Part shown: positions 9,196-17,475 of the stretch, piece by piece | How the letters are laid out: each line of letters begins with the position of its first letter | How positions within the stretch are numbered: position 1 is the stretch's first letter | Assembly (NCBI RefSeq): GCF_000300975.2 | Contig: NZ_AEEC02000013.1 | Coordinates: 1-64,000, forward strand | Direction: 5' to 3' | Length of the DNA stretch: 64,000 bases | Origin: Herbaspirillum frisingense GSF30 | Lineage (GTDB): Bacteria; Pseudomonadota; Gammaproteobacteria; Burkholderiales; Burkholderiaceae_D | The notes under the pieces: generated by a model | Told to the model about the DNA's origin: nothing | What the model saw: only the letters and a program-made list of their open reading frames with translations | The model's database searches: none | Program-made: the position numbers and the translations under genes

Positions 9196-9621
9196 TCAGT
9201 CACGTTGCGCAAATGCCGCCGTCGAGGCCAGTTCATTCAACAGTGCCACGGTGGAACAGCAGGACACCTCGTAGGGATTGAGCTCACCGGTGACCGAATA
9301 CTTCAGCAGCAGGGAACGATTGATCTTGTCCAGCCGGATCTTGCCCATGGTCCAGGAGGAATACTGGCGTTCGTCGATCGACTCATAGGCCAGCAGGATC
9401 ACATCCTGATGTCGCGCATCGCCCAGCAGCCGGCCGTACAGTCGGTTGACCTGATCGCGTCCGCCTTCGAGCACCTGCACGAAGATGGTATCGCTGTAGC
9501 ACAGCACCCCGGTGATGCCCTGTTGCGGATTGCGCTGACGCGACGCCGCCAGGATGCCTTCGATGGTCTCGTGGGTGATGGTCTCGCGTGCGCGGCTTGC
9601 ATAGATCAGACGAACCAGCAT
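9196..9621 (-). CDS. short BLUF-domain blue-light sensor
   Basis: A 141-aa protein consisting of one BLUF domain plus a short tail, like the PixD class. All residues of the flavin switch are present and match AppA numbering with a constant offset of 14: Tyr7, Asn31, Gln49 (FVQVLEGG), Trp90 and Met92 (SSWTMG). BLUF domains bind FAD and change the hydrogen bonding around Gln on blue light. There is no attached output domain, so it must signal through a partner. It begins 2 bases after the folE stop codon, which implies co-translation with GTP cyclohydrolase I. Confidence 0.92.
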   Translation of the reverse strand: MLVRLIYASRARETITHETIEGILAASRQRNPQQGITGVLCYSDTIFVQVLEGGRDQVNRLYGRLLGDARHQDVILLAYESIDERQYSSWTMGKIRLDKINRSLLLKYSVTGELNPYEVSCCSTVALLNELASTAAFAQRD

Positions 9622-9623
9622 GA

Positions 9624-10373
9624 TTAACCTCGTTGACGTTGGGAAATCAGCGCCAGGAATTCACGGCGCAGGTTGGCGTCACGCAGGAAAGAGCCGCGCA
9701 TGACGCTGTTGATCATCTTCGACTCCACGTCCTTGACGCCGCGCCAGTGCATGCAGAAGTGGTCGGCTTCCATGACGATGGCCAGGCCGTCCGGCTGCAG
9801 CTTCTGCATCAGCAGGTCGGCCGCCTGCGAGACCGCCTCTTCCTGGATCTGCGGACGGCTCATCACCCACTCCAGCAGGCGCGCATACTTGGACAGGCCG
9901 ATCAGGTTGGAATGCTCATTGGGCATCACCCCCACCCACACCTTGCCCATGATCGGGCACAGGTGGTGAGAGCAGGCGCTGCGCACCGTGATGGGGCCGA
10001 CGATCATGAGCTCGTTGAGGCGCTCGATGTTGGGAAACTCGGTCACCGGCGGCGCCACCTGGTAGCGGCCCTTAAAGACTTCATTGAGGTACATCTTGGC
10101 CACGCGCTTGGCGGTGTCCTGGGTGTTGTGGTCACTCTCGACATCAATCACCAGGCTCTCCAGGACAGCGGCCAGCTTGGACTGCACCTCGGCCTGCAAC
10201 TGCTCCAGTTCACCCTCCTTGATGAAGGCGGCGATATTGTCGTTGGCGTGGAAACGCACGCCGGCCGCCTTGATGCGCTGGCGAATACGGGCCGAGACCA
10301 ACTGATCATGCATCGTCGGTGCGGCTGCGGCTGCCTCGGCGCTCACCGCGGCCTGGTTTTTTTCTGTTGCCAT
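9624..10373 (-). CDS. folE: GTP cyclohydrolase I (FolE)
   Basis: A 249-aa enzyme making 7,8-dihydroneopterin triphosphate from GTP, the first step of folate and pterin synthesis. Zn ligands match the family: Cys134, His137 (SACSHHLC) and Cys207 (ADHFCMHWRG). The N-terminal 20 residues are Ala-rich. The core differs from classical FolE (RSACSHHLCPIMGKVW instead of STCEHHFV...DGK), so it belongs to a distinct clade. I recall folE genes of this kind being light-inducible in LitR regulons of other proteobacteria. Here it is the promoter-proximal gene of a folE-BLUF pair. Confidence 0.88.
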   Translation of the reverse strand: MATEKNQAAVSAEAAAAAPTMHDQLVSARIRQRIKAAGVRFHANDNIAAFIKEGELEQLQAEVQSKLAAVLESLVIDVESDHNTQDTAKRVAKMYLNEVFKGRYQVAPPVTEFPNIERLNELMIVGPITVRSACSHHLCPIMGKVWVGVMPNEHSNLIGLSKYARLLEWVMSRPQIQEEAVSQAADLLMQKLQPDGLAIVMEADHFCMHWRGVKDVESKMINSVMRGSFLRDANLRREFLALISQRQRG

Positions 10374-10513
10374 GATGGTATGCGATCACGCACGACGGGA
10401 TCGCAGAGTTGGGGGTGGCGCCATTATGCACGGAAATGCGCGAGCGCATTGCCGCCCAACCTGCGTCAAGCCCGGGTCAATCCACCGGCTCGCAAGGTCT
10501 GCACTTAACTCTC

Positions 10514-10659
10514 GTTGAAGATTGTTTGCCGCACTTTACAAGGACCTAACCGCTGCTTACACCGTTACCCACCATCATCCCTGCCAGTGCCGCCACGCCT
10601 GCAACGGCGTCGGTGGCCACGCGCGCCGGGCATCCAGCCAGGCCGTCCAACGGGGGGAT
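10514..10659 (+). promoter_or_regulatory. leader of the FlgH-like gene sharing motifs with another lipoprotein leader
   Basis: GTTGAAGATT at 10514-10523 and the ribosome-binding stretch AACGGGGGGAT at 10649-10659 both recur exactly upstream of the lipoprotein gene at 19083, at nearly the same distances from the start (150 versus 163 bases). The stretch between shows no gene. This suggests common control, but no known regulator motif was recognised. Confidence 0.35.
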
Positions 10660-10663
10660 CGTC

Positions 10664-11329
10664 ATGTCATTCCAGTTTCGCCTTGCCGGCGCCTGCGCGC
10701 TGGCCGTTTCGCTGTCGGCCTGCAACAGCCCGGCACCGATGGTCAACGGACCTACCAGCGTACGCCCTGCCTATCAGGTGCCCAACGTGGAAAACAATGG
10801 CGCCATCTTCCGCGTCTCCAGCGCCCAGCTGTTCGAGGAGCCGACCACCTACAACGTCGGTGACATCATCAAGATCGACATTTCCGAGTCGATCAGCAGC
10901 AGCAACAAGGCCGCCACCAACAACAGCCGCGACAGCTCCCTCACGCAGAAGGGACCCGGCTCGGGCGCACCGCTGGGCGGCCTGTTCACCCAGCTCTACG
11001 ACGCCAACTATTCGGCCTCCGGCAACAACACCTTCAAGGGCTCGGGTGACAGCAGCAATACCAACACCATGAGCGGCACGCTGATGGTCTCCATCGTCGA
11101 AGTGCTTCCCAACCGCAACCTGGTGGTGGCTGGAGAAAAACGCATCGGCGTCAACGGCAACATCAACACGCTGCGCTTCTCGGGCGTGGTGCGCACACGC
11201 GATATCCGGGGCGGCATCGTGGCCTCCTCCAACGTCGCCGATGCCCGGCTGGAACAGGTCGGCGGCGGCTCCATTGCCGACGCCAGCACCGATGGCAACT
11301 TCTTCCGCCGCCTGCTGACGATCTGGTAA
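10664..11329 (+). CDS. flgH: orphan FlgH-like flagellar L-ring lipoprotein
   Basis: A 221-aa lipoprotein: signal peptide with lipobox LSAC (MSFQFRLAGACALAVSLSAC), then a FlgH-type body. Recognisable FlgH segments are NGAIFRVSSAQLFEE, YNVGDIIKIDISESISSSNKA, SASGNNTFKGSG, MSGTLMVSIVEVLPNRNLVVAGEKRI, INTLRFSGVV and VADARLEQVGGG. FlgH forms the outer-membrane L ring of the flagellar rod. No other flagellar gene is in the window, so this is either a detached copy or a paralogue with another envelope role. The start at 10664 is fixed by the GGGGGGAT ribosome site. A terminator follows at 11359. Confidence 0.82.
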   Translation: MSFQFRLAGACALAVSLSACNSPAPMVNGPTSVRPAYQVPNVENNGAIFRVSSAQLFEEPTTYNVGDIIKIDISESISSSNKAATNNSRDSSLTQKGPGSGAPLGGLFTQLYDANYSASGNNTFKGSGDSSNTNTMSGTLMVSIVEVLPNRNLVVAGEKRIGVNGNINTLRFSGVVRTRDIRGGIVASSNVADARLEQVGGGSIADASTDGNFFRRLLTIW

Positions 11330-11358
11330 GCACGTTGACAGCGAAGGCAACAAAAGAC

Positions 11359-11385
11359 AAACGGCAAGCCTGGCTTGCCGTTTTT
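11359..11385 (+). terminator. terminator of the FlgH-like gene
   Basis: A perfect 10-bp stem (11359-11368 with 11374-11383) has a 5-base loop and is followed by T residues (TTTTTC). It lies 30 bases after the flgH stop, and may also serve the convergent lipoprotein gene. Confidence 0.8.
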
Positions 11386-11443
11386 CATTGCGTACTGGAT
11401 AGCATTGGATGTACGGGCCTGATGAACGCCCAGCCGCTTCGTC

Positions 11444-12019
11444 TCAGAATCCGTTGGCGGCACCGCGCATGTTGTCCGGCGAATTGTCCGCCACGATGGG
11501 ATTGCCCGGGAACAGCGCATCGATCAGGGGCGCCAGCTTGTCACCGGCAGACGCCCACTTGTCCTGGCCGAAGGAGCCAAGCCGGTATTGCGCCGTACCC
11601 AGTACGCGACCATCGCGCCGCAGGGTCAACGCGGCATAGGTGAGATAGGGGGTATAGGCATCGGTGAAGACCTTAGTATCCCATTTGACGTAACCGACGT
11701 AACTCAAGGTCACCGGGCAGGCCAGCGCCTGGGTACCGGCATCATAGACCCGGCTTTGCACCCCGTGCTTCTGCAGCTCGCCCTGCAGGCCCGGCACGAA
11801 ATCGCTCAGCGCCACCGAGCCATTCCACTCGATGCAGACATCGCGGATCGGATCCTTGCTGTAGACGATGGGATTCTGGGTGGTGTTGGGCGTCATCGCC
11901 TTGACGCTGGACGCCGCCGAGCCCACCAGGCCCACGGCATCCACCAGGGCATTGCCGGAAGTGACGACGCAACCCGCGAGCGATGAAACCAGCAAGGTGG
12001 CAGTGATGATGGTGCGCAT
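11444..12019 (-). CDS. putative lipoprotein of unknown function
   Basis: A 191-aa protein. The start at 12019 gives a clean lipoprotein signal (MRTIITATLLVSSLAGC, lipobox LAGC); the frame extends upstream to 12106 without signal character. The mature part contains a mixed alpha/beta region (DVCIEWNGSVALSDFVPGLQGELQKHGVQSRVY, then ACPVTLSYVGYVKWD and YAALTLRRDGRVLGTAQYR). This resembles small envelope lipoproteins that carry a nucleoside-triphosphatase-like or GNA1162-like fold, but I cannot name the family. It is convergent with the FlgH-like gene. Confidence 0.65.
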   Translation of the reverse strand: MRTIITATLLVSSLAGCVVTSGNALVDAVGLVGSAASSVKAMTPNTTQNPIVYSKDPIRDVCIEWNGSVALSDFVPGLQGELQKHGVQSRVYDAGTQALACPVTLSYVGYVKWDTKVFTDAYTPYLTYAALTLRRDGRVLGTAQYRLGSFGQDKWASAGDKLAPLIDALFPGNPIVADNSPDNMRGAANGF

Positions 12020-12274
12020 GATGCTCTCCCCCGAGCGCAATCCGATGTGCCGCATCCCGCATGGCGCGGGTGGCCGGATCACAGGCTGCCCATCATAGCG
12101 GCGCACGGCAGGGCGACTGTTCCGTTTTACCTGTATTTACGCTGGCCGCTTGCGCGCTTTACAGCAGGCAGCAAGACGCAAAGCCGCGCCGGCACGAACG
12201 GATGCAACATGGCCCACGGTGCTGGCACAATAGCCGGCTGTGGCCACCTGTGCCATGCCCACAAGGAGATTTCC

Positions 12275-12715
12275 ATGTCCGCTTTCATCCCCCGCACCCT
12301 GCTGGCCGCGCTGGCCCTGGTCGTGCTGCCGGCCGCTCAGGCCGATACCCTGAAGTCCGAAACCGAGGTGCGCGCCCTGACCGACAAGATCATGGCCCAG
12401 GCCGGTGCCGGCCGTACCGACGACGCCTACGGCATGCTCTCGCCATATGCGCTGGTCGACATCCGCGCCTTCGAAACCGCCCGCACCAACGCCCGCAGTT
12501 CGCGCATGGCCATCGAAGCCCTGGTCGGCAATTCGGTCGGCTATGAATTCATCCGTTCGGAAAAGGTCGGTGAATCCCTCATCAAGCTGACCTACATCGA
12601 AAAGACCGAGCGCCAGGCCATCCCCTGGATGTTCATCTTCTACAAGGCGCCGGCCGGCTGGGCGGTCAGCACCTTCAGCAACGGCGCCGACGTCGACGCG
12701 CTGTTCGATCGCTGA
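12275..12715 (+). CDS. small secreted protein of unknown function
   Basis: A 146-aa protein with a Sec signal peptide (MSAFIPRTLLAALALVVLPAAQA, cleavage after AQA). The mature part of about 120 residues has helices followed by beta strands (RTDDAYGMLSPYALVDIRAFE, then ESLIKLTYIEKTERQAIPWMFIFYKAPAGWAVSTFSNGADVDALF), like the NTF2-type DUF4019-like proteins. The start is fixed by AAGGAG at 12262. It ends 22 bases before the convergent dadA stop, with no obvious terminator between. Function unknown. Confidence 0.7.
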   Translation: MSAFIPRTLLAALALVVLPAAQADTLKSETEVRALTDKIMAQAGAGRTDDAYGMLSPYALVDIRAFETARTNARSSRMAIEALVGNSVGYEFIRSEKVGESLIKLTYIEKTERQAIPWMFIFYKAPAGWAVSTFSNGADVDALFDR

Positions 12716-12737
12716 CGGCAGCCCGGCGACGCTCCAC

Positions 12738-14003
12738 TCAGATCACGCGCTGCGGCTCCAGGTCGGCACTCTCGATCTCGCTGGCCACGCCCGATATCTT
12801 GTCGGCGATCAGACGCGAGGAACCGCAGGCCGTGGTCCAGCCATTGGAACCATGGCCTGCGTTGAGCCACAGATTCGGATAACGGGTCGCGCCGATCAGC
12901 GGCGCGCCATCCGGGGTCATCGGTCGCAGGCCGGCCCAGTATTCCACCTTGGCCAGGTCGGCGCCCTGTGGATAAAGATTCTTCAGCGACTTCAGCGCGG
13001 TGGCGCAATCGCGCGGCGTGACGCGTGTGTCCCAGCTGCCGATCTCGGCCGTGCCGGCGGCGCGGATATGCTGGCCCATGCGGGTGATGGCCACCTTGTA
13101 GTATTCGTCCATGACGCCACTGCGCGGCGCGCTGGCAGGGTCGGCCACCGGCACCGTGATGGCATAGCCCTTGACCGGATAGATGGGCAGGTCCAGGCCC
13201 AGCGGCTTCAACATCGGCACCGAGGCACTGGCGCAGGCCACCACGTAGGCATCGGTGCGCAGCGTGGCGTTCCGGGTGCGCACGCCGCTGACCTGACCAC
13301 CGGCCACCTCGATGGCCTCTACCTCTGTGGACAAGTGGAACTCCACCCCGTGCGCCTGCAGCCAGGCCGCCAGGGCGCGCGCGAACAACGGGCAGTTGCC
13401 GGTCTCGTCCAGGGGCAGCAGCAGCCCCCCCTTCAGTTCGTGACGCGCTGCGTGCAGGCCGGGATCGAAGGCCACGCAGCCATCGGCATCCAGCAATTCG
13501 AAAGGCACGCCGGCTTCGGCCAGCACCCGGGTCGACAGGCCTGCATTGTCCAGTCCCTCCTGGGTACGGAACAGCTGCAGGTTGCCGCCGGTGGTCTGTT
13601 CGTAGCGGATGTCCAGGCGTTCGCGGATCTGCTTCAACTGGCCATGGCTGTAGCGCGCCAGACGCCCCATGCGGGCCTTGTTGATGGCATAGCGCTCAGG
13701 CGTGCATTGCGCCAGGAAGCGCTGCAGCCACTTCCACTGGTGCGCATCCAGGCGCGGTGTAAAGCGTAGCGCCGCCTCGATGCCCAGCCAGCTCTGTACC
13801 GACCACTTCAGCGACTTGGCCGGCATGCCCGGTGCGGCCCAGGGCGTAGCATAGGACGGACAGACGTGTCCGGCATTGCCCACACTGGTCTCGGCCGCCA
13901 CTTCGGCGCGGCGCTCGACCACGACCACTTCATGGCCGCGCTCGCGAAGGAAATAAGCAGTGGTGACGCCGACGATGCCGGCGCCCAGCACGATGATGCG
14001 CAT
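12738..14003 (-). CDS. dadA: D-amino acid dehydrogenase small subunit (DadA-like)
   Basis: A 421-aa FAD enzyme of the DAO family. The N-terminal Rossmann motif is IIVLGAGIVGVTTAYFLRERG. DadA hallmarks are ETSVGNAGHVCPSYATPWAAPGMP and, near the C-terminus, GLRPMTPDGAPLIGATRYPNLWLNAGHGSNGWTTACGS. It oxidises D-amino acids such as D-alanine to 2-oxo acids and passes electrons to the respiratory chain at the inner membrane. Length is normal. No alanine racemase lies next to it. It is followed upstream by an SDR gene on the same strand, 71 bases away. Confidence 0.9.
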   Translation of the reverse strand: MRIIVLGAGIVGVTTAYFLRERGHEVVVVERRAEVAAETSVGNAGHVCPSYATPWAAPGMPAKSLKWSVQSWLGIEAALRFTPRLDAHQWKWLQRFLAQCTPERYAINKARMGRLARYSHGQLKQIRERLDIRYEQTTGGNLQLFRTQEGLDNAGLSTRVLAEAGVPFELLDADGCVAFDPGLHAARHELKGGLLLPLDETGNCPLFARALAAWLQAHGVEFHLSTEVEAIEVAGGQVSGVRTRNATLRTDAYVVACASASVPMLKPLGLDLPIYPVKGYAITVPVADPASAPRSGVMDEYYKVAITRMGQHIRAAGTAEIGSWDTRVTPRDCATALKSLKNLYPQGADLAKVEYWAGLRPMTPDGAPLIGATRYPNLWLNAGHGSNGWTTACGSSRLIADKISGVASEIESADLEPQRVI

Positions 14004-14074
14004 GGTTTGGACTTCTCGAAGAAAGTTGAATGACGTAAATCTTATAAATTATTTCGTGGATGACAGCATGTGCA

Positions 14075-14857
14075 CTACAGCGTCAGGCCACCATCCACAT
14101 GCCACACCTGGCCGGTGACATAGGACGCCGCCGGACTGAGCAGGAAGCCGATCACATTGGCGATCTCCTGCGGCTGGCCCAGGCGCTGCATGGGAATGCG
14201 CGCCAATGCCGCCTGCCACGCTGCCGGATCGATGGCCGACTTGGCCGGATCACTCTTCTGAACGTAACCCGGCGCCACCGCGTTGACCGTCACGCCTGCC
14301 GGCGCCAGTTGCACCGCCAGTGACTTGACCAGCGCCTCGATGCCGGCCTTGGCCGCCGCCGACGCCGGGAAGCCCGATTCGCCCAGCCGATACACATGGG
14401 CCACGAAGGAACTCACCGCCACCACCCTGCCCTGTCCACTGGCCATCAACGGCTCGCGGCAGGCCGTGACCAGACGGAAGAAGCCGCTCAACAAGGCATC
14501 CAGCGAACGCGACCAGTCCGCCTCGGAGAGCTCGCCGATGCGCTTGCGATCGGCAAAGCCGGCATTGGCCACCAGCGCGTCGAGCCGACCGTGCTGCGCC
14601 AGCGCCGTATCACGCAGATGTACAGCTGTCTGCGGATCGGCCAGGTCGCCCAATGCCAGGGTGCAGCGCGCACCCAGAGCGCGGCAGTGTTGCGCCACCG
14701 CCTGTAGCTCGGGGGAGTCGCTGCGCGCATGGAGGATCAAGGCCACGCCGGGCGCGGCCACGGTGGTGGCGACCGCCGCGCCAATGCCACGGGCAGCGCC
14801 CGTGATGAGAACGGTACGGACGGTTTCGCCATCGATGGCGGGGGAAGATGCGCTCAT
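14075..14857 (-). CDS. SDR family oxidoreductase with a Ser in place of the catalytic Tyr
   Basis: A 260-aa short-chain dehydrogenase. The cofactor motif TGAARGIG is at 19-26, NAG at 98-100 and the catalytic Ser at 149-150 (VAVSSF). The usual YxxxK reads S166-A-A-A-K170: Lys is kept, Tyr is Ser. The C-terminal part ([15 protein letters not shown]-type [14 protein letters not shown]) is typical of FabG-like enzymes. Loss of Tyr suggests altered chemistry or loss of it. The gene lies upstream of dadA on the same strand and may be co-transcribed. Substrate unknown. Confidence 0.82.
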   Translation of the reverse strand: MSASSPAIDGETVRTVLITGAARGIGAAVATTVAAPGVALILHARSDSPELQAVAQHCRALGARCTLALGDLADPQTAVHLRDTALAQHGRLDALVANAGFADRKRIGELSEADWSRSLDALLSGFFRLVTACREPLMASGQGRVVAVSSFVAHVYRLGESGFPASAAAKAGIEALVKSLAVQLAPAGVTVNAVAPGYVQKSDPAKSAIDPAAWQAALARIPMQRLGQPQEIANVIGFLLSPAASYVTGQVWHVDGGLTL

Positions 14858-15234
14858 GGTCCTGAAGAAAAGAAGGCGCGTTCCCGGATGCCGGGAATTG
14901 ACGTGGATGCACGTCAGCGCAATCCCGCCATTTTAGCCAAAGCCAGTCGCGGCGTGGGCTTGCGGGCTGTCGATTGCCGTCCTGCGCGATGTGCCGGCCG
15001 ACCGTTCTCCATTACAATGGCCGGATTTGCAGGATTCACGGCATGCGCCACCGGCCATGCTGGTCCATGTGATGACGCCCCTTCCCATGTCCGACCTTCT
15101 ACCTGACCCATGCCAGCATGCGCCCCGGGCGCACAGGGCATGGTTCGTGCATGCGATGCGGGCATCCCTCTTCCACGGAGCCGGCCCCCGCCCTTCGCTG
15201 GAATCACGCGTTTCGTAACCAAGGAAAAACACAG
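14858..15234. other. intergenic region between the SDR and ABC permease genes
   Basis: No supported gene is seen in these 377 bases, which separate divergent transcription units. A TACAAT hexamer at 15013-15018 could be a -10 for the ABC operon, but no matching -35 was found. Confidence 0.4.
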
Positions 15235-15900
15235 ATGTATCAATGGGACTTCGGCTCGCTCTGGCAATTCAGGAGCATCATCGGCATCGGCTTCGTCTAT
15301 ACGCTGAGCTATACGGTTGCCTGTATTGCCCTTGGCTTGCTGGTGGGCCTGGTGGTCGGTCTGGGTCGGCTGTCCACCAACCCCTTCATCTCCGGTCCGC
15401 TGCGCGCCTTCGTCGAAGTGTTCCGCTGCACCCCGGTGCTGGTGCAACTGGTGTGGTTCTACTACGCGCTGCCGGTGCTGCTGGGCATCGAGATGTCGGC
15501 CGGCACCGCCGCCATGCTGTCGCTGGCGCTGTACGGCGGCGCCTTCTATTCCGAGATCATCCGCGGCGGCATCGTCTCCATCGACCTGGGCCAGTCCGAA
15601 GCCGGCTGGGCACTGGGCATGACGCGCTTCCAGCTGATGAAACGCGTGATCCTGCCGCAAGCCTTCAAGCGCATGACCCCGCCGCTGGTGAACCAGTCCA
15701 TCATGCAGTTGAAGAACACCTCGCTGCTGTCGGTGCTGGCCGTGCCGGACCTGCTGTACCAGGGCCAGATCATCGCCCACGAAACATATCGTCCGCTGGA
15801 AATCTACACGCTGGTGGCGATCATCTATTTCATCATCCTGCTGCCGGCCACCATCTTGGCCAAGCGCCTGGAAAATCGCCTGTCGGCGCAGCATGGTTGA
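15235..15900 (+). CDS. amino-acid ABC transporter permease
   Basis: A 221-aa polar-amino-acid-type permease with about five membrane segments. The family signature is clear: FRCTPVLVQLVWFYYALP, YGGAFYSEIIRGGIVSIDLGQSEAGWALGMTRFQLMKRVILPQAF (the EAA loop) and KNTSLLSVLAVPDLLYQG. The start at 15235 (MYQWDFGSLWQF) fits the family; the frame is open further upstream but without sense. The stop is 10 bases before the ATPase start. The likely cognate binding protein is at 17810 on the other strand. Confidence 0.9.
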   Translation: MYQWDFGSLWQFRSIIGIGFVYTLSYTVACIALGLLVGLVVGLGRLSTNPFISGPLRAFVEVFRCTPVLVQLVWFYYALPVLLGIEMSAGTAAMLSLALYGGAFYSEIIRGGIVSIDLGQSEAGWALGMTRFQLMKRVILPQAFKRMTPPLVNQSIMQLKNTSLLSVLAVPDLLYQGQIIAHETYRPLEIYTLVAIIYFIILLPATILAKRLENRLSAQHG

Positions 15901-15910
15901 GGAGAACAGG

Positions 15911-16693
15911 ATGAACACCCAGGTCAACAACAACGCCAACGCGATGATCCAGATCAGCAATCTCAAGAAGGCCTTCGGCGAGCACGTGGTGCTCAAGGAC
16001 ATCTCCATCCAGATCGGCAAGGGCAGCGTGGTCGCCATGATCGGGCCATCCGGCTCGGGCAAGTCCACCCTGCTGCGCTGCCTGAACCTGCTGACCGTGC
16101 CCGACCAGGGCGCGGTGCGCATCGGCGAGCGCCACTTCGAATTCGACGGCCGCAAGTCGCGTCTGCCCAAGGATCGTGAACTGGCCGCCTTCCGCGCCCG
16201 CACCGGCATGGTGTTCCAGCACTTCAACCTGTTCCCGCACATGACGGCGCTGGAGAACGTGATGGAAGGCATGGTCACCGTGCTGCGCACGCCCAAGGCG
16301 CAGGCCCGCACGCAAGCCATGGAACTGCTGCAGAAGGTCGGCCTGGCAGACCGTGCCGACATGTATCCACAAAAGCTCTCGGGCGGCCAGAAGCAGCGCG
16401 TCGCCATCGCCCGCGCCCTGGCCATGCAACCGGACGTGATGCTGTTCGACGAAGCCACCTCGGCACTGGACCCGGAACTGGTGGGCGAGGTGCTCAACGT
16501 GATCCGCAGCCTGGCCGCCGACGGCATGACCATGATCCTGGTCACCCACGAAATCGCCTTCGCCCGTGAAGTCGCGGACCAGGTGGTCTTCATGCGCGAC
16601 GGTGTGGTGGTGGAAGCCGGACCGCCGTCACAGGTAATCGACAATCCGCAGCAGGCGGCGACCCAAGCCTTCCTGTCACGTTTCAATGCTTGA
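15911..16693 (+). CDS. amino-acid ABC transporter ATP-binding protein (GlnQ type)
   Basis: A 260-aa ATPase. Walker A is GPSGSGKST, the Q loop is MVFQHFNLFPHMT, the signature LSGGQKQR, Walker B VMLFDEATSALDPE and the H loop VTHE. It powers the permease encoded just upstream. An in-frame ATG at 15893 overlaps the permease stop, but GAGGAG sits at the right distance from 15911. Three bases after its stop begins the MITE-like element, so transcription past the gene now runs through that insertion before reaching the terminator at 17002. Confidence 0.92.
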   Translation: MNTQVNNNANAMIQISNLKKAFGEHVVLKDISIQIGKGSVVAMIGPSGSGKSTLLRCLNLLTVPDQGAVRIGERHFEFDGRKSRLPKDRELAAFRARTGMVFQHFNLFPHMTALENVMEGMVTVLRTPKAQARTQAMELLQKVGLADRADMYPQKLSGGQKQRVAIARALAMQPDVMLFDEATSALDPELVGEVLNVIRSLAADGMTMILVTHEIAFAREVADQVVFMRDGVVVEAGPPSQVIDNPQQAATQAFLSRFNA

Positions 16694-16699
16694 TTGCTA

Positions 16700-16965
16700 G
16701 GGCCTGTTCACATTTAATCTACGAGTGCGAGAGGGCGCCAAGCGTTGACTGCCTAGGCGCAGCGACGCGCCGTAGTGGTGCTACGGCAAGGAGCTGCAAC
16801 AACGGCAGGCGACGCTTGGCGGCCTCTCCCGGAGGGTTGGCCCCAGAAGGCGCGCTAGCGGCGTTGCACGTCAGGGCTGGTGGCACCACCACCAGCCCTG
16901 ACGCGCGCCTTGCCACCACGCCTTCTGGGGCCAACGCATCTCGCAGATTAAATGTGAACAGGCCC
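16700..16965. mobile_element. 266-bp MITE-like element with nested inverted repeats
   Basis: Perfect 21-bp terminal inverted repeats (16700-16720 starting GGGCCTGTTCACATTT, and 16945-16965) are flanked on both sides by TA within CTA...TAG, as expected for a TA target duplication. Inside are further perfect stems: 16836-16852 with 16919-16935 (17 bp) and 16869-16883 with 16889-16903 (15 bp). In the left half, another near-perfect pair is GAGAGGGCGCCAAGCGT and its complement. No transposase is encoded, so it would be moved in trans. TA duplication inside CTAG is known for the IS630 group, and TA also for some IS5 relatives. The parent family is not identified. Confidence 0.75.
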
Positions 16966-17001
16966 TAGTTACACTGAATTACGTTCAACGTAACTCATGA
17001 G

Positions 17002-17040
17002 AATGGCGTGTCACCTGTTTCGGTGGCGCGCCATTTTCAT
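17002..17040 (+). terminator. terminator probably belonging to the amino-acid ABC operon
   Basis: A 14-bp stem (17002-17015 with 17022-17035), including two T-G wobbles, has a 6-base loop and is followed by TTTCATTT. It lies 36 bases beyond the MITE-like element. The simplest reading is that this was the original terminator just behind the ATPase gene before the element inserted. Confidence 0.6.
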
Positions 17041-17178
17041 TTCAGGTGCCATCGACAGGCGGGAGGGGCGCTGAAAAAAATCGAGTTCTTGTGCAGTTTA
17101 GCCAGTGCCGACTCGACATGGTTATCCGGATCAGGCAGCGTACCGCTTTCCCGCAACCGTCCTCTCAGGAGAAACGCA

Positions 17179-17475
17179 ATGAAAACGTCTGCCAACGAAA
17201 CCATCGTGGTCAGGGCGACCACCCGTGAAAAGCTGGTCATCTCCGCCAAGGCGCGCAGGCTCGGCCTGGATGTACCGGACCTGATGTGCAAGGGCGCACT
17301 GGCCTACGAAGGCGGACAGATGGATGAGGCGCTGGGCGAACTGGCCAGCCTGGCCCGACAGGCTGCCGAGCGGGCTTGTGCCGCCATCGATGAGACGCTG
17401 GACTTTGTTGCCGCCAGCAACGCCCGCCTGGCGGCACTGGAGGCGCAACGGCAGGTCAGCGCGGCGAGGTCCTGA
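17179..17475 (+). CDS. small ribbon-helix-helix-like protein
   Basis: A 98-aa protein starting MKTSANETIVVRATTREKLVISAKARRLGLDVPDLM. The first 45 residues look like a ribbon-helix-helix fold: a short strand (ETIVVRAT), then two helices around RRLGLDVPDLMCKGAL. This is the pattern of CopG/DUF1778 antitoxins and MobC-type relaxosome proteins. The C-terminal half is helical and Ala-rich. AGGAGA at 17167 fixes the start. Its stop overlaps the next start (TGATG), so the two genes are translationally coupled. No toxin-like domain is seen next door. Function unknown. Confidence 0.62.
   Translation: MKTSANETIVVRATTREKLVISAKARRLGLDVPDLMCKGALAYEGGQMDEALGELASLARQAAERACAAIDETLDFVAASNARLAALEAQRQVSAARS

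Noticed and set aside
14914-16686. Open frame of 590 codons on the minus strand
   Set aside because: It is antisense to the ABC permease and ATPase, whose motifs are complete; no domain or ribosome site.
16700-16965. Remnant of an insertion sequence with transposase
   Set aside because: No frame inside the 266 bases resembles a transposase. The element is called MITE-like instead.
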